The notes under the pieces: model-generated
Seen by the model: the letters and a program-made list of their open reading frames with translations, nothing else
Database searches by the model: none
Told to the model about the DNA's origin: nothing
Program-made: the position numbers and the translations under genes
Origin: Pyrenula massariospora
Taxonomy: Eukaryota; Ascomycota; Eurotiomycetes; Pyrenulales; Pyrenulaceae
Length of the DNA: 64,000 bases
Assembly: GCA_021030905.1 (NCBI GenBank)
Contig: JAGFMI010000020.1
Span: 248,001-312,000 of the forward strand
Direction of reading: 5' to 3'
Part shown: piece after piece, positions 36,292 through 48,289 of the stretch
Numbering within the stretch: the stretch's first letter is position 1
How the letters are laid out: each line of letters begins with the position of its first letter

Positions 36292-37600
36292 TCAAGTCAA
36301 CGGCACTGCCTCAATCAGACCTTCAGTACCTGGCGAATCCCAAAGCTTCGCTGCTTGGAGCCCACCCTCCTTCAGCAAGCCCCACCATTCTCGCTCTATT
36401 CTTTCGGCCCCCATGTACCGCATCATGTCAATATTCATCGAGGCCCCAAATGCCGGGAACTTTGTAAGACGAACAACACCTTCCATCACCAACAATCGCG
36501 ATTTTCCTTTCTGCATTGCTGGGATGAGATTCTTGAGGGACATTGACACACTGCCTATCGGATTCATCATGTAGTTGTCGGAGAAGATAGGCACGCGCCG
36601 GCAGCAAGTTGTACAACTAGTTAGTAGGGTATAGCGCCGAAACATACCTACCACTGATCGGCTGCACAGCCCTAAAAAGGTCATACCGAAGAGTATCCAT
36701 ATTTCCGACCTGCATGTGCCCCTTCAAAGTCTCCAAGAGATGGGACCATCTTTCCCTTCAGCCTTGGACAGTGTCTCCTCACGTCGTCCAATACATGCCG
36801 ATATCCTCCCCCAATGTCGACTAAGACCATCTCGTTCGGGTCGCTTCCGAGCTCTACAGCCGCAAACCCCATTTCACTTAGACCCTGCCGCTCCCACTCG
36901 GCCGTCCTTGCCATTCGCTGGGTGAAAGTAGTAACCTTCTCCAGCCGGCTTTGAAAATACAGAAAGAAGTCAAGCGGATTCTTGTGCGTGTACTGGATCA
37001 GGCTTTGACGGTCCCGAGAAGACCCTGGATTCTGCCAGTTGAGGGTTTCAAGCCATGCATGCAGCTGACAAATTTCCAAGAACATATTCGATGTTCTAAA
37101 CGCTTGTCGAAAAAGGTCCACCACCTCGCTGTGCGCCAAACATCGAGCATCCACAGCAGAAACATGACCTCCTTCGCCGGTTTCGCAAAAAACCTCGAAA
37201 AATCGCTGTGCCGGTAAGTCACCTTATCCACCTCTTCAAAATCTTCGCGCCTGCAGATCGCCTGCATCAATCTTGCTGCAGCCGAGTTGCATCCGCCCCA
37301 ATATCAACCACAACCATACTCGCTCACCGGCAAGTTCCCCATCGAAAACGCCCTCCCACTGCCCCAGCCGCTCCGCACTGGTAAATTTCTCCGGCCACGC
37401 AGGACTCGAAATCGCACCATTCCATGCGGCGACTACAACAGCATTCCTGGCCGGGTTGAGGATTCAGCGTCGCGCATCCTCTTCCGAGCCGGAAAGCGAG
37501 ACTAGGAGTCGTTGTGTCAAGATATGCAGCGCAGCGTGCGTTTTTGATACTGCACTAATGATGCGTCGCGTCTTGCGAGATCGTCTACCGCGGCATTGAT
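36292..37600 (-). pseudogene. Decayed class-I-like SAM-dependent O-methyltransferase
   Basis: Successive family motifs lie in the right order but in different frames. From the 5' side: M-V-V-V-D-I-G-A-D-A-T near 37320; a frame change to L-M-Q-A-I-C-R-R-E-D-F-E-E-V with T-Y-R-H-S-D-F-S-R-F-F (37270 onward); a change near 37150 to LFRQAFRTSNMFLE; then the SAM site LVDIGGGYRHVLDDVRRHCP and K-G-K-M-V. The frame ends at 36681. A further frame gives Y-N-L-L-P-A-R-A-Y-L-L-R-Q-L-H-D with S-D-R-Q-C-V (near 36600). The last frame gives NLIPAMQKGKSRLLVMEGVV, GASMNIDMMRYMGAERIERE and L-L-K-E-G-G-L, ending at 36292. At least four frame breaks are needed and no GT..AG introns explain them. In the family these are fungal secondary-metabolite O-methyltransferases; this copy is most likely dead. 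The upstream limit is approximate. Confidence 0.75.
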
Positions 37601-39949
37601 TTGGGAAAGGTAGGTGGACGTCATTGGCTAATCCTCGGAAGGAGGTTTGTAGATTGCTGTGCGGCTCGTGGCTGATCGTAAGGCTCTGCTTTGGCATATC
37701 CTCTTCTATTGCGTTTCATCTGAGACCGAATGCATTGAGAGCTCGTTACGATGCTCAGGCTTGACGCAGGAAGCCTTGATGTTTTCTGAGATTTGCAAAA
37801 TAGGTAGTTGTCTGTCTGTTAAAGATGCCGAAAACCAATCAAATGCTCACGGCCTATAGTCGCAGAAGGCTCGAAGAATATAGCTTAGCTCGCTCTTTTA
37901 TAGACCACAGGCGGGCCTTCACGTGCGGCATGGGTCATGCTTCTGTGCTCGTCAATGTACTTCTAAGGAACGTCGATGATGAAAATGAAGAGAATTAGTA
38001 CTATCATTGTTCTTCTTTGATAGACGCTTAGAGTTCAACCTTGGAAAAAATATGAAAAACACTGTAATCTCTTGAGGCGCCAACTTTACATGATGCTGAA
38101 AGAACTTCTGGCCATGTCTTTGCAAAGTCATGAGAACGGTACACGAAATTGATTCGGGAAATCATGCTAATCTGTCTAACGTATCTAAAGCATCTATCTC
38201 CAGGGCTATTGTAGTCAGATCTTATTTAAGAAAATGTTGGATGGATAGGAGATGGTAGCAGGCAGTCGTGACCGTCAAAGGACACATAGTCAAAAGGCAG
38301 CGTTGAACTCTCAGGTACCTCGGGCCGAACCAGCGCTATCCACTGCCACGTAGGACTCTGACACCTGTGATGCGATTTCATAGGGGAGCGCGGGTGGTGT
38401 ATCTTGATTGCGATCCGGGACCATGACCCGGGCTAGGATAGTGAGTTCCGCGATAATGCAATAGATTTACCGTCGATCAGTCAAAAGCTCCTTGTGGTCG
38501 TGGTCATAGAACTGACAGGGGTGGGTCGAGAGCATTGAAGGGTATTCATTGGGCTTTGCCTTGCATGTGCTGCCCAAGAGTTGTAAAATCCAGTTTCATG
38601 CTAGACTGGTGGCACTTCTTAAACTTCAAAGAGACAATAGAAAGGAATGCAGCGATGATGTGAAAGGAAAGAGGAGTAGGTCATAAAAGATAATTTATGC
38701 AAGAGCTGTGCTATTAATTTCTTAGTAGCAGAGCTACTTGTATCATCTTTAACATGCGTTTTGGCTTGGATGGTGGAGTATTGGAATTCTGATCTCTCAT
38801 AATGTTGACTTGAGGTATCAAGCTGGTACTTTGAAAAGATTTCATGTACAAGGACATCTTCGGTGAAAACTCCATCACTAACATGCGACTCGGATTTGTC
38901 TGTGGTTGAATATTTGGTTTGTTGCGTAACAGAGGCACGTTTCCCTGCTTATCTGTGACAGTTGGATCTCGCGGACCCGAGTCCTGGTCACCGTTACCGG
39001 CCGACGTCATCCTGCATTTAGGCTTGGTGAGCGAGAGTGCACGGTGCTTAAGGTGTTCCTCGCTTGTCGATCGGCATCCTCACGAAGAGGGGCGCTCGAT
39101 AGTTTGCCGGAGTGATTTAATCATGACTTTTCAATTCATTAGGTTCACTTTGCGGTTGTCTTGTTTCTGTTATTTCAAGAAGGGAATCCAGGGTTAGAAC
39201 CGGGACTCATAGGCGCTAAAGGGCGCTGAAAAGCGATAGTTATGGACGGGTCAACAAGGCATCTGCAGCCTGACGCAAGGTGCAGGGGATGGAGCTATGG
39301 CGGCGAGCGATGGAAGATAATGAGCATACTTTTAATTTCAGGCACGCCTGTGAATGGTTCATGCTCAGTCACGTTTCTGTGGGAGCAGGATTCATCGGCC
39401 TTTCATGAACACTGAGCACGTCGTGATCACGATCTCATGAATATTCAGTCGCACGACTAAATCCAGCGCAAAGACGGAAATGTAGATAGGCAAGCCGAGA
39501 GGGATCAACTGGGGAAGAGTGAATGGTGGAGATTAGGGAGACGAAACAGGACCAAGAATTCGTGAAGATCAGCATCATCATCGTTCTTCCCGCTTCAGAA
39601 TTGTGGGCGGCCGCCAAGGATGACGCAGGCAGGTTTGCCGCCGGATGACAAATGACGTCGCTGCGTTTTCGAAAAAGAATGCATGCACACCACCCACACT
39701 CTGACACACACACCACCACTCCTATTCACGCTACCCACTGCCTTCCCTGCACCATCTGCTTTTTGTCTATAGAGCATCCGAGCACCCATCCATTTGGACG
39801 ACCTATCTTGAGCTGCGTCTAGCAACCTCCTACTTACCACTTTCCGCTCTCCAACGCTTGCCCACGATTGATCAGCCTTCCCTCGACGCTGCACCACGCG
39901 TTCTGCGAGGCACATGCCACTGTGATCATCTTCATTGACACTGTTTAAG
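37601..39949. other. Intergenic, 2.3 kb, includes kinase promoter
   Basis: No supported gene. A 98-codon minus frame with an ATG (39010-38714) has unremarkable composition and no family. The last ~250 bp before the kinase ATG are C/T-rich with CACAC words (39680-39730) and probably form a long 5' leader and promoter; no TATA box is seen. Confidence 0.45.
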
Positions 39950-42224
39950 ATGAGCACGATACAGAACCTCAAGAATTTTATCCGCCATGGCAAGCAGGCG
40001 AAACAAGGCAATGCTCACGTCGGTGACCCCACGACCAATGTCTCCCCGGTCCACGCTCATCAATACAACTACCAGCAGAATGCACCAGCAATAAGTGATC
40101 CGAACATCACCCACAAGCAACAATATCAACAACCTGCACCAGTCCCAGGGGAATACTCGGTTGCAAATGTGGACAACAGAAACATTGCGGCGCAGGCCGG
40201 GGCAGCCGCTGCCAAAGTACAGGGCGACCATCAAAAGATTGATAGAGATGACGATTTGAGGAAGATAGTGGAAGATGAGAGGCTTCAGCGGGATAAGATG
40301 CCCAAGTATCCTGGCTTAGAGAGATGGATCTTGTTGGAGAAGATGGGTGATGGAGCTTTCAGCAACGTGTACCGAGCCAAAGACAGCACAGGTCAATCGG
40401 GCGAGGTTGCAATCAAAGTCGTCCGCAAATTCGAAATGAACGCCAATCAGGTACGCCGTTATTACGGTACATCGACTTTCCTTCTGTCTGCTTTGCGGGT
40501 TTCTTCGTCCTTTCATTGCCATATCATAGCCAACGTGATATCTTCTAGGGCGATGCTCACCTTCATCCGGAGTTCAAGAGGCAACCAAAGGGCGTGGAGG
40601 TGCGCATACAATTTTTATGTATCGAGTTCGTGTGAATTTTTTGACATACTAACCGATGGGCTTGTTTCATTTCGTATCTGTTACCGAGCTACTACTAACA
40701 CATCGCTAATCTAGAGGTCCAACATTCTCAAAGAAGTCCAGATCATGCGACAATTAGATCATCCTAATATCGTGAAGCTTGTCGACTTTTCGGAATCACG
40801 GCAATACTATTACATCGTACTCGAGCTCTGCCCTGGTGGCGAGCTTTTCCACCAAATCGTTCGATTGACCTACTTCAGTGAAGATCTTAGCCGACATGTC
40901 ATCACACAAGTCGCAAAGGCGCTAATATACTTACATGAAGATAAAGGCGTTGTACATCGGTAAGTCATCTCCCTCAAATTCATCACCGGACGTACTCATA
41001 ACCTCCCCAAGGGATATCAAGCCTGAAAATTTACTTTTCTACCCTGTTCCTTTTATTCCCACCAAGAATCCCAAACCTAGAGCACCCGAAGATGAAGAAA
41101 AGGCCGATGAAGGAGAATTTGTGCCTGGAGTCGGCAGTGGTGGTATCGGCCAGATAAAAATTGCAGACTTTGGTCTATCTAAAGTCGTCTGGGACTCACA
41201 AACAATGACACCTTGTGGAACTGTTGGATACACGGCACCAGAGATAGTGAAAGACGAACGGTATTCGAAATCTGTTGATATGTGGGCATTAGGATGCGTT
41301 CTATACACCCTTCTCTGCGGTTTCCCGCCATTCTACGATGAGTCGATCCAGGTCTTAACGGAGAAAGTCGCCCGTGGCCAGTATACGTTCCTTTCACCTT
41401 GGTGGGATGATATTTCGAAGCCTGCACAGGACCTGGTCTCTCATCTCCTCACTGTCAACCCAGACAAGCGATACACTATCGAGCAATTCCTGCAACATCC
41501 GTGGATCAGAGGAACTAATGAAGAAACATATGCCGCTGCCGACGCTCCGCCTCTCGCGACACCATTAGCAGTCCGTCAGTCACAGTTCGAAAGAGGTCTC
41601 AATGCAAAAGTTGTTGACCAAGCACCACACGAACCCCTGTCCGCCCAATTCCTCGAAACGCCAGGAACAGCAGCAAGACGAATGGATTTCCGCTCACCAG
41701 GTGCTGTTAACCTAAGAGAGGTTTTTGATGTTGGTTATGCGGTGCACCGTCAAGAAGAGGAGGCCAAGAGGAGAAAGAACTTTAAGCAAGGCTACCGAGG
41801 AGCTGGCCAGCCCGGAATGAATGGTCTCAATGTCCTAAATGAAGATTACGACGATGAGGATGAAGATGATGAGATCCCGTCCAAGGTTCCAAAGGCTCAA
41901 CAACCTAGCGATGTATCTGCTATGGAAGCGAAGATGCGAACTACGAACCTAGGCACACAACCCTCCTCTGCTGCCCAAGCCAGGCACCAGGCCGCAGGAG
42001 GGAGATATAACCCCCAACAAGAGCGAGGATATGGGCAGCACAGCCCGGCTGTTGCTGCAGCGGCGAAACAAAGCGTCGGGCGAAAGAACAAGCAGCCGTT
42101 TGAACTGAGTCTAGATAACGCGACACTGCTGGGGAGACGGGGAAACAAGGGTCCTGGACTGCAGATGCAGCTCCCCGGTCAGCCAGGTGATCCTAGCAAA
42201 TTGAGGGAGGAGATCGTGCGGTGA
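39950..42224 (+). CDS. srk1: Srk1/RCK2-type serine/threonine protein kinase
   Basis: This four-exon gene has exons 39950-40450, 40549-40599, 40715-40959 and 41012-42224 and encodes 669 residues. The kinase domain starts near residue 124 with R-W-I-L-L-E-K-M-G-D-G-A-F-S-N-V, followed by the VAIKVVRK lysine. The H-R-D-I-K-P-E-N loop straddles intron 3, followed by A-D-F-G-L-S-K, CGTVGYTAPE and DMWALGCVLYTLLCGFPPF. An insertion of about 40 residues rich in Pro, Glu and Lys lies between catalytic loop and DFG, as in fission-yeast Srk1 and yeast Rck1/Rck2. In those species the kinases act downstream of the stress MAP kinase (Sty1/Hog1), controlling translation and cell-cycle response to osmotic and oxidative stress. 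The C-terminal ~230 residues are Gln/Ala-rich with an acidic run (Y-D-D-E-D-E-D-D-E) and a putative phospho-site T-A-A-R-R-M-D-F-R-S-P. Orthology is inferred from the domain layout. Confidence 0.9.
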
Positions 42225-43338
42225 TGGACATGAATTAATGGTGGACATGGTGGGAATTAGGGCACTTTCATGCGTTGTTGTGTTGAGCATAACGGCTATG
42301 ACGCCACGTTGTTTCCTCAGTGGTTGTTTTATTTTTGTTCGCTCTTGCGCAAGAGCATCGCAAGGCTTAAGGTTTTCTTCCGCCCTGCACGGGAAAAGCT
42401 AGGTAGGAGGTGCATCAAGCAAGGCTTTGATCAACGCATCATATGGACATTCGATGCTATCATAATTCCTATTCCGAACAATATACCGTAGATGGAGTAA
42501 TAGATACACATAATCGGATTGGGATAGCACATATGCAATCAGTCTTCTGTGCCTCGGGTAATGCAAATGCATCTATTGCTCATCGAAAACGACTTCTGAG
42601 ACGTGATAAGCACCCAGAGGCTGGATACGAGACAGCAGTGTCGGCTTGACCATGCACCGTGGAGAGGTGTACTGTACTGCATAACTCGGATCGAATCGAC
42701 GGTGAATGAACGCTGTTCACGCTGGAGCCGAAGAACAGCTTTTCGTGTCCATGAATCTGGCGGTTAAAGATTCATGGATCCATCTTTTATTGAGCGCACG
42801 CCTACCGTGATCAATTAGCTTGGTACAGGTTGAATTTTTCGAACTTCGCGCCCACCGATAAATGAAAGGCTTCAGATTTGGATACCATTACCTTGCAATG
42901 AATAAACTTACCCTTCAGCCTCCCTTTCGCACAGTGGTCACGCCTCATTCCAACCGCTCAATTATTTTTTCTTCAACCATGAATAATTTGAGTAATTAGC
43001 GCAACTTTGATGTAGAAACATCATCGTATTCTACCGGTTTGTTCGATCGACTTGCTCAACGATCGCTCGTTTTGGTGGCGTCTAACACTTCTACGCCGAA
43101 CGAGCCGTGCAGTACATTTAACGCCTCTTTACTTTTTGACCTAAGCAAGGAGCAATTCTTCACTCTTCTAGCTTCAAACTCTCTGCCAAGAGTGAGATAG
43201 AGTCAGACAAACCTGCTCTTTGACAAAAACGCCTTTTCTCGATGTCCGATATAGGTCACCGCTGCTTTATCTACTATAGGTTTGGAGGCGCAATCACCAC
43301 TTAATGACCAATCAAACAACTTACGAATAATCTCTTCG
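42225..43338. other. Intergenic, 1.1 kb
   Basis: 3' region of the kinase gene and promoter of the HET gene. Nothing resembling a gene. A C/T-rich leader with several short upstream frames precedes the HET ATG. Confidence 0.5.
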
Positions 43339-45573
43339 ATGCCCAGCCCTACTTTGACTACTGCCGACACGCTATACTATATGATAAACATGTCACGGCT
43401 TGGAAACGAAACCCCAGACGGAAAAGAGATAGGTAAGGTTATGCAGCGTATGATCATGTCTCAGGGCTTTTGCTCCGTATGTCAGGATGCATTCAACAAT
43501 TGGCCTGGTTGGACGGGGCCGATGTTCTCACCTCGAGACTTCGGCAATCCCAGTCCCCTCAATGAGGATGGGGTATCCGTAGACCTGGACGCAGATTATG
43601 AGAGATCAGCGCCATGGTCCAAAGATGGGGCAGATACAGTGCCCTGCCGTCCTGACACATACGTACTCGAGGCTTCAAGCAGGCGCGGTTGTCAATTATG
43701 TTCTCTACTCCTACAGTCTCTAATTGATGACAACTTGCTCAGTCGATTTCGCAAAGCTGAAAAGCGTTTGAGCAGACATGCTGAGCCTGTTCGCTTGCAG
43801 CTCTGCATAACGTCGTATCCTGAATATCAACTGCTCACACTATGTCTTTCTGGCAGGCCAGACTTGTATGAGACCACGCCCATATCGGTAAACCCTGTCA
43901 AAATCCGTGGTCCGGACATACAAGTTCACGGAATCCGAAAGCGCCCGTTCACACTAGGACTCTTAGACATGACACAGCCATCTGACCCGGAGCTTGATGG
44001 CCTAGACCTGGCGAGAAGATGGCTCACAATGTGCTGCGAAAGTCACCAAAGCTGTAAGCTAAAAGACAAGGCGGTGATTCCCAGAAGACTTCTATCGCTA
44101 CAACAACCTCCCCAGCTAGTGCTAACGGAAAGCTTGCTGTACAAACCTCGATATGCTACTCTCAGCCACTGTTGGGGAGATAACGAACACTTTAAACTCC
44201 AAAGTAATAATTTAGAGCTCCTTCAAAGGGAAGTACCTCTAAAACGCCTGCCCAGGACTTTTACGGATGCCATCCAGATAGCCCAACACCTCGGCCTCCA
44301 ATATCTTTGGATTGATTCTCTCTGTATCATCCAAGACGACAGGTCAGATTGGAGGAATGAGTCTGCTTTGATGAGCTCTGTCTATGGTGGTTCTACTCTT
44401 AATATTGCTGCTTCCTCCGCCAAGAACGGTACTCAGGGTTGTTTTCTCAAACCTCCACATCTTGTGGATGGCTTCCGCACCGTGGTATCTTTTGATGATA
44501 GCCCAAGATTGTGTGAATTTGAGGCCAATGGGATCTACTTCAAGGCGGTAGCACACTCGCATCTCGCAACGAGAGCTTGGGCGTTCCAGGAGCGCCACTT
44601 GGCTCCTCGGACTCTATATTGCGGCAACCGAGGGTTCTATTGGGAATGCAGAGCAACGCGGGCTTCTGAGTTCCTTCCTATGGGTCAAGCTCCTTATGGA
44701 GGAACCTCGCTGATCGGTGGAAGCATGAGACGAATCGAGTACAAAGAATGGAGCCACATAGTGAACTATTATTCACGGGGTCGGTTGACATTTGCCACGG
44801 ACAAATTAGTCGCCCTTGCCGGAGTCGCCCGTGTTGTGCAGCAAGGGAGCCAAGACCAATATCTCGCTGGCCTCTGGAGGAAAGATCTGGAGTCACAATT
44901 GTGTTGGTTTGTTGAATCGACCGAACCCAAACCTCCACAATATCAAGCCCCTTCGTGGTCATGGGCTTCTGTGAACAGTGAAGTCACACTTCCCTATTCT
45001 TGGCGCGAAACCGATATGTTTCGCTGTGAGGCGCGCATAAAGCAGTACACGAACGTTCTAAACGCGGTCACCGAGCCCGCAGGAGAAGATCTCTTTGGAC
45101 AGGTCTCTGGAGGAACATTGACCCTGGCATCCTCGGTCATTATTCCAGCGAGACTCTCGAGGACGATTTCCGATAAAGCACGCAAACGTTATCTTGTGGA
45201 AATCAAAATCGACTACCGCGGTAGAGAACAGACATACTGCATTATGAGAGATCACATTCCCGACTCGCGCGAACATGAAAGCGGGACCGTTTATATCTTA
45301 CCTATTTTCCTTTCTGTCGACCCTTCAACTCCGGGAAACGTAATCAACGTTGGCGGCATCGTGCTTCGAGCGACGGGACGCTGTAACGGCGAATACGTCA
45401 GAATTGGAGCTTTTCAGCGCACTAATTTCGCACTCAGAGACGAGTATCCCGACATCGACCAATTTGAGGAGGTTTTGGAATACTACAAGGCGAGGTTCGA
45501 TGAGACGAACTTTGAAAGAATCATCACCGACGAAGAAGTTGCGGACGCGCGGTTTGTGATCACGGTGGTGTGA
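43339..45573 (+). CDS. HET-domain (heterokaryon incompatibility) protein
   Basis: This single-exon gene encodes 744 residues. The start is the first in-frame ATG (MPSPTLTTADTLYY); a second Met 15 residues or so later could also serve. The N-terminal third has Cys pairs F-C-S-V-C and R-R-G-C-Q-L-C-S-L-L that commonly precede HET domains. The HET domain (PF06985 type) runs from about residue 272 to 430: Y-A-T-L-S-H-C-W-G, LKRLPRTFTDAIQIAQHLGL, Y-L-W-I-D-S-L-C-I-I-Q-D-D, W-x-x-E-S-A-L-M-S-S-V-Y, and W-A-F-Q-E-R with R-T-L-Y-C. After it come the usual W-S-H-I-V-N-Y-Y-S-R-G-R-L-T-F and P-S-W-S-W-A-S-V motifs. Such proteins trigger programmed cell death after fusion of unlike hyphae, or act in TIR-like defence. 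No NACHT/WD, ankyrin or other second domain is attached, and no obvious partner gene adjoins. Confidence 0.93.
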   Translation: MPSPTLTTADTLYYMINMSRLGNETPDGKEIGKVMQRMIMSQGFCSVCQDAFNNWPGWTGPMFSPRDFGNPSPLNEDGVSVDLDADYERSAPWSKDGADTVPCRPDTYVLEASSRRGCQLCSLLLQSLIDDNLLSRFRKAEKRLSRHAEPVRLQLCITSYPEYQLLTLCLSGRPDLYETTPISVNPVKIRGPDIQVHGIRKRPFTLGLLDMTQPSDPELDGLDLARRWLTMCCESHQSCKLKDKAVIPRRLLSLQQPPQLVLTESLLYKPRYATLSHCWGDNEHFKLQSNNLELLQREVPLKRLPRTFTDAIQIAQHLGLQYLWIDSLCIIQDDRSDWRNESALMSSVYGGSTLNIAASSAKNGTQGCFLKPPHLVDGFRTVVSFDDSPRLCEFEANGIYFKAVAHSHLATRAWAFQERHLAPRTLYCGNRGFYWECRATRASEFLPMGQAPYGGTSLIGGSMRRIEYKEWSHIVNYYSRGRLTFATDKLVALAGVARVVQQGSQDQYLAGLWRKDLESQLCWFVESTEPKPPQYQAPSWSWASVNSEVTLPYSWRETDMFRCEARIKQYTNVLNAVTEPAGEDLFGQVSGGTLTLASSVIIPARLSRTISDKARKRYLVEIKIDYRGREQTYCIMRDHIPDSREHESGTVYILPIFLSVDPSTPGNVINVGGIVLRATGRCNGEYVRIGAFQRTNFALRDEYPDIDQFEEVLEYYKARFDETNFERIITDEEVADARFVITVV

Positions 45574-47716
45574 AGAGACCAACGACCCCTATCGAACACC
45601 TGTTAAGATACTACTTCACGTCCCTAACCATTAAACTTCACTCTTTTGGCTTCGTTGGATTTCCAACAACACCGCCCCATGGTGAATGTTGTCCACTGCC
45701 CCCGCTGACTGTTACATCTGCCGTGCTCATGCTACCTCTTTTCGAGCTTTGCTAAAGTCTATAAATGTGCAAGTTCTGGAGGATCTGGCTCTACACGAGC
45801 GATGGCCGATCCATTTTCAGTTGCGGTTGGTGCGTTGACTATCTCATCAGGATCAACAACCTACACCTAAGCTCTGCAGAGTGCCACGAGGGATTGGTGC
45901 AATGCTCGGCTCTACACCCTTGTGATGAACTAAAATTGCGCTAGGCGCTATACCCATACATCCACTGGACCCTCTATCCAACTGCCCCTCGTAACAGGGG
46001 TACCGATCCTGACTCCCGCTGCTCTACACCATCAAGGTCTCTCACATCTGCAATCAGATCCCCCTATAATTTTATAGTACCTCAGAAGGCAAGCCCTCCT
46101 CAAGACTCTCGTCAAACGTAGCCGGGCAGGCAGGCCACAAACAAGCATATACAACTGCCTCTCTAGAATTATATAGAGGTCGCGAGCAGACTGATTTTCC
46201 GCCTCCGCTCGGCACACCTACGCTGCCATGCAGGCCGACCTAATGGGGCTACTATGTTCGACAAGTCTGTATCGATGGGGATCGAAGTCTCGTTATCTAG
46301 ACACAGTAATCTAAGCTGCATCTGGTGGTTCTGTGGTAACACTATACAGCGAAGGTACACCGGCTTATGATTTGATGAGCTGAAAGGCTAGACACTGTAC
46401 GAGTATGTCTATTGGAGCCAATGTCCAACTCCTTGCTCAAAGCCTTATCTATGTTAAAAAGCTCGAGCAACCTGATTCTCTATTTGACAACCGTGATCCT
46501 TGCCCTGTGATTTACACTGTCTATTTACCCTGCATCAGAACGCCTGGCCTGCTTATCTGCAAGTGAAGAAAATTTCCTCGGAGGAAACGCCACCTTAGTT
46601 CACAAAGCAGGGGATCGTATTGCATTAGCAAGCGTCTTGCCCTCACTCCATGAGATCCATCGTGAAATCCACGTTTTGCATCTCTCTGTCTCCTGCTCGC
46701 AGTAGATGAATGGCTTGTAGCATGGCGCTTTCAGCCCGATGGGCGCTTGATCTCGTTCCTGAGAGAGTAGTGGCGTTTTAATTTGTTTTGAGTGTTAGGA
46801 GAAGAGGCGAAGAGGAAGGGTGCCCGTGTCGAGTTGGCCACTGGACCACAAGATCGGCTGTCCTGGCTAAGTGGATAGACTGCTGTTTGTTCGACGATAC
46901 GCTCGATGCTGACGAGGCTCTGAAGGTACTGATATGGTGTATGCAAATCTTGCGATTAATCTGATGTTGTTTTGTCTTGGAAGAACACCTTTCTGTCGAA
47001 CGTAAGCAGCTTTGCCACTGGCGATAGACTCGGCTCTTTTGGCGCAGTGGTCTGCTTGACGCTTTGTGATAAGCTTAAGTGAAAGAAAGCGTATGATAGA
47101 GCTCAGATAGATTGAGAGGTGGATTCACTAAAGAGAAGAAGTGTTTGACAGAAGAGGCGTCGTTCTGTTCTGCTAGGTCAGCGACTATCCACTGGAGGAT
47201 GTAGGTTGACCAAGAACTACCAGCGGTTGGAAAGAAAAGCGGAACTTACTAGTGTGACAATCAGTCTGTGTTCACATATAGGCTTTGAATCCGTTTTTTC
47301 GACCCTTGCTGGAGCTATCTCTACTTATAAATGAGCTCTAGATTGATGAGATTGTCAGCACGGATCCTTCATTTTCGTGATTGAACGCTTCACGATGGAG
47401 AAGCACGAACCTGATGAGTTCGAATACATCAACCCAGTCCTGCCCAGCACGCAGTTTGTCGTGCTAGCGCGCAATGAGGCAAGAACGTATTCTTTCAAAG
47501 CATGCCTAGGTGGCAGCGATTCTGAGAGCACGTCGATCCAGCACATTGACAGCCATTGCACATGGCTGCCGTCAAGTGGACCAAGAATCACAGCTTTTCT
47601 TGCTGCCGATTTTCTTTAGACAGTTAGATCAAACATCGAGACATTTGTCACAACCGGAATCATCGATGAGGCAGAGGCAAGATACGGTGCTTTTTAGCAA
47701 GCCTCTAATATCCCTA
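45574..47716. other. Intergenic, 2.1 kb
   Basis: No gene is supported. An ATG frame of 75 codons at 47395-47619 (plus) starts MEKHEPDEFEYINP and looks mildly coding but has no family or intron signals and overlaps an equally long opposite frame. The rest is ordinary intergenic sequence. Confidence 0.4.
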
Positions 47717-48289
47717 TCAATAATAAAGCCTCCGATAAGACTCGTTGCTAAGATGAGGTCTCAATTCGTTGCTTGGGATAGGCGTTAAATGAGTCCTCAG
47801 ATCTGGTGTCCAGTAATTGTCCGAGGCGGGCATCAGGTGTGTACCTTGGGTAGGCCTCCAGTCGTTGCTAGGGACGACAAGCCGGTCGTTGCTGGGAATG
47901 GGTTTCCATTCCTTGCCATGTGGTTGCTTCGATTCGGCCTTTGTGAGAGGCTTCCAATTCTTGCCAGGAAAAGGTAGTGACCCAGGAATAGGTGCCTGCA
48001 CTCTGGATGGCTCAGGAGACTCATGCTTAATTCTCCTCGCTGTGCTCTCCCTAAAGCCTGGCGAAGACGATCTTCTTTTCAAACGGTTAGAAGAAGTCGA
48101 GCTGTAGTTTGGAGACCTGAGTAAAGGAGAATCCGTGACTTCGCGTTTGATGGATCGTGACTGAGACACAGTCGGTGATGGCGTATACGTAGTATCGGAC
48201 TTGACCGAGGCGGCGGTATTGGCGAATGGTGTGCCCATGTGATTCGAGTCAAAGCCAAGCTCTAAAATAGTCGATTGTGAAGCGCCCAT
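47717..48289 (-). CDS. Small Ser/Pro-rich protein with possible N-myristoylation site
   Basis: A 190-codon frame with an ATG start. The protein begins M-G-A-S-Q-S, which fits the N-myristoylation pattern (Gly2, Ser6). The first half is Ser/Thr-rich with basic words (SIKREVTDSPLL, N-R-L-K-R-R-S-S-S-P-G-F, R-R-I-K-H-E-S-P-E-P) that resemble sumoylation (IKREV, IKHES) or phospho-sites. The second half has four related W-x-P words, N-W-K-P, E-W-K-P, D-W-R-P and Y-W-T-P, interleaved with P-S-N-D/E, and ends S-Y-R-R-L-Y-Y. At DNA level the P-S-N-D words are echoes of CCYAKCAACGA, so the region grew by internal repetition. I recognise no family. It may be a lineage-specific protein; a chance open frame is the alternative, but its length and internal organisation argue against that. 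Confidence 0.5.
   Translation of the reverse strand: MGASQSTILELGFDSNHMGTPFANTAASVKSDTTYTPSPTVSQSRSIKREVTDSPLLRSPNYSSTSSNRLKRRSSSPGFRESTARRIKHESPEPSRVQAPIPGSLPFPGKNWKPLTKAESKQPHGKEWKPIPSNDRLVVPSNDWRPTQGTHLMPASDNYWTPDLRTHLTPIPSNELRPHLSNESYRRLYY

Noticed and set aside
47395-47619. Small plus frame MEKHEPDEFEYINP
   Set aside because: Composition is plausible, but it is short, isolated, and opposed by an equally long minus frame; no family or splice signals.
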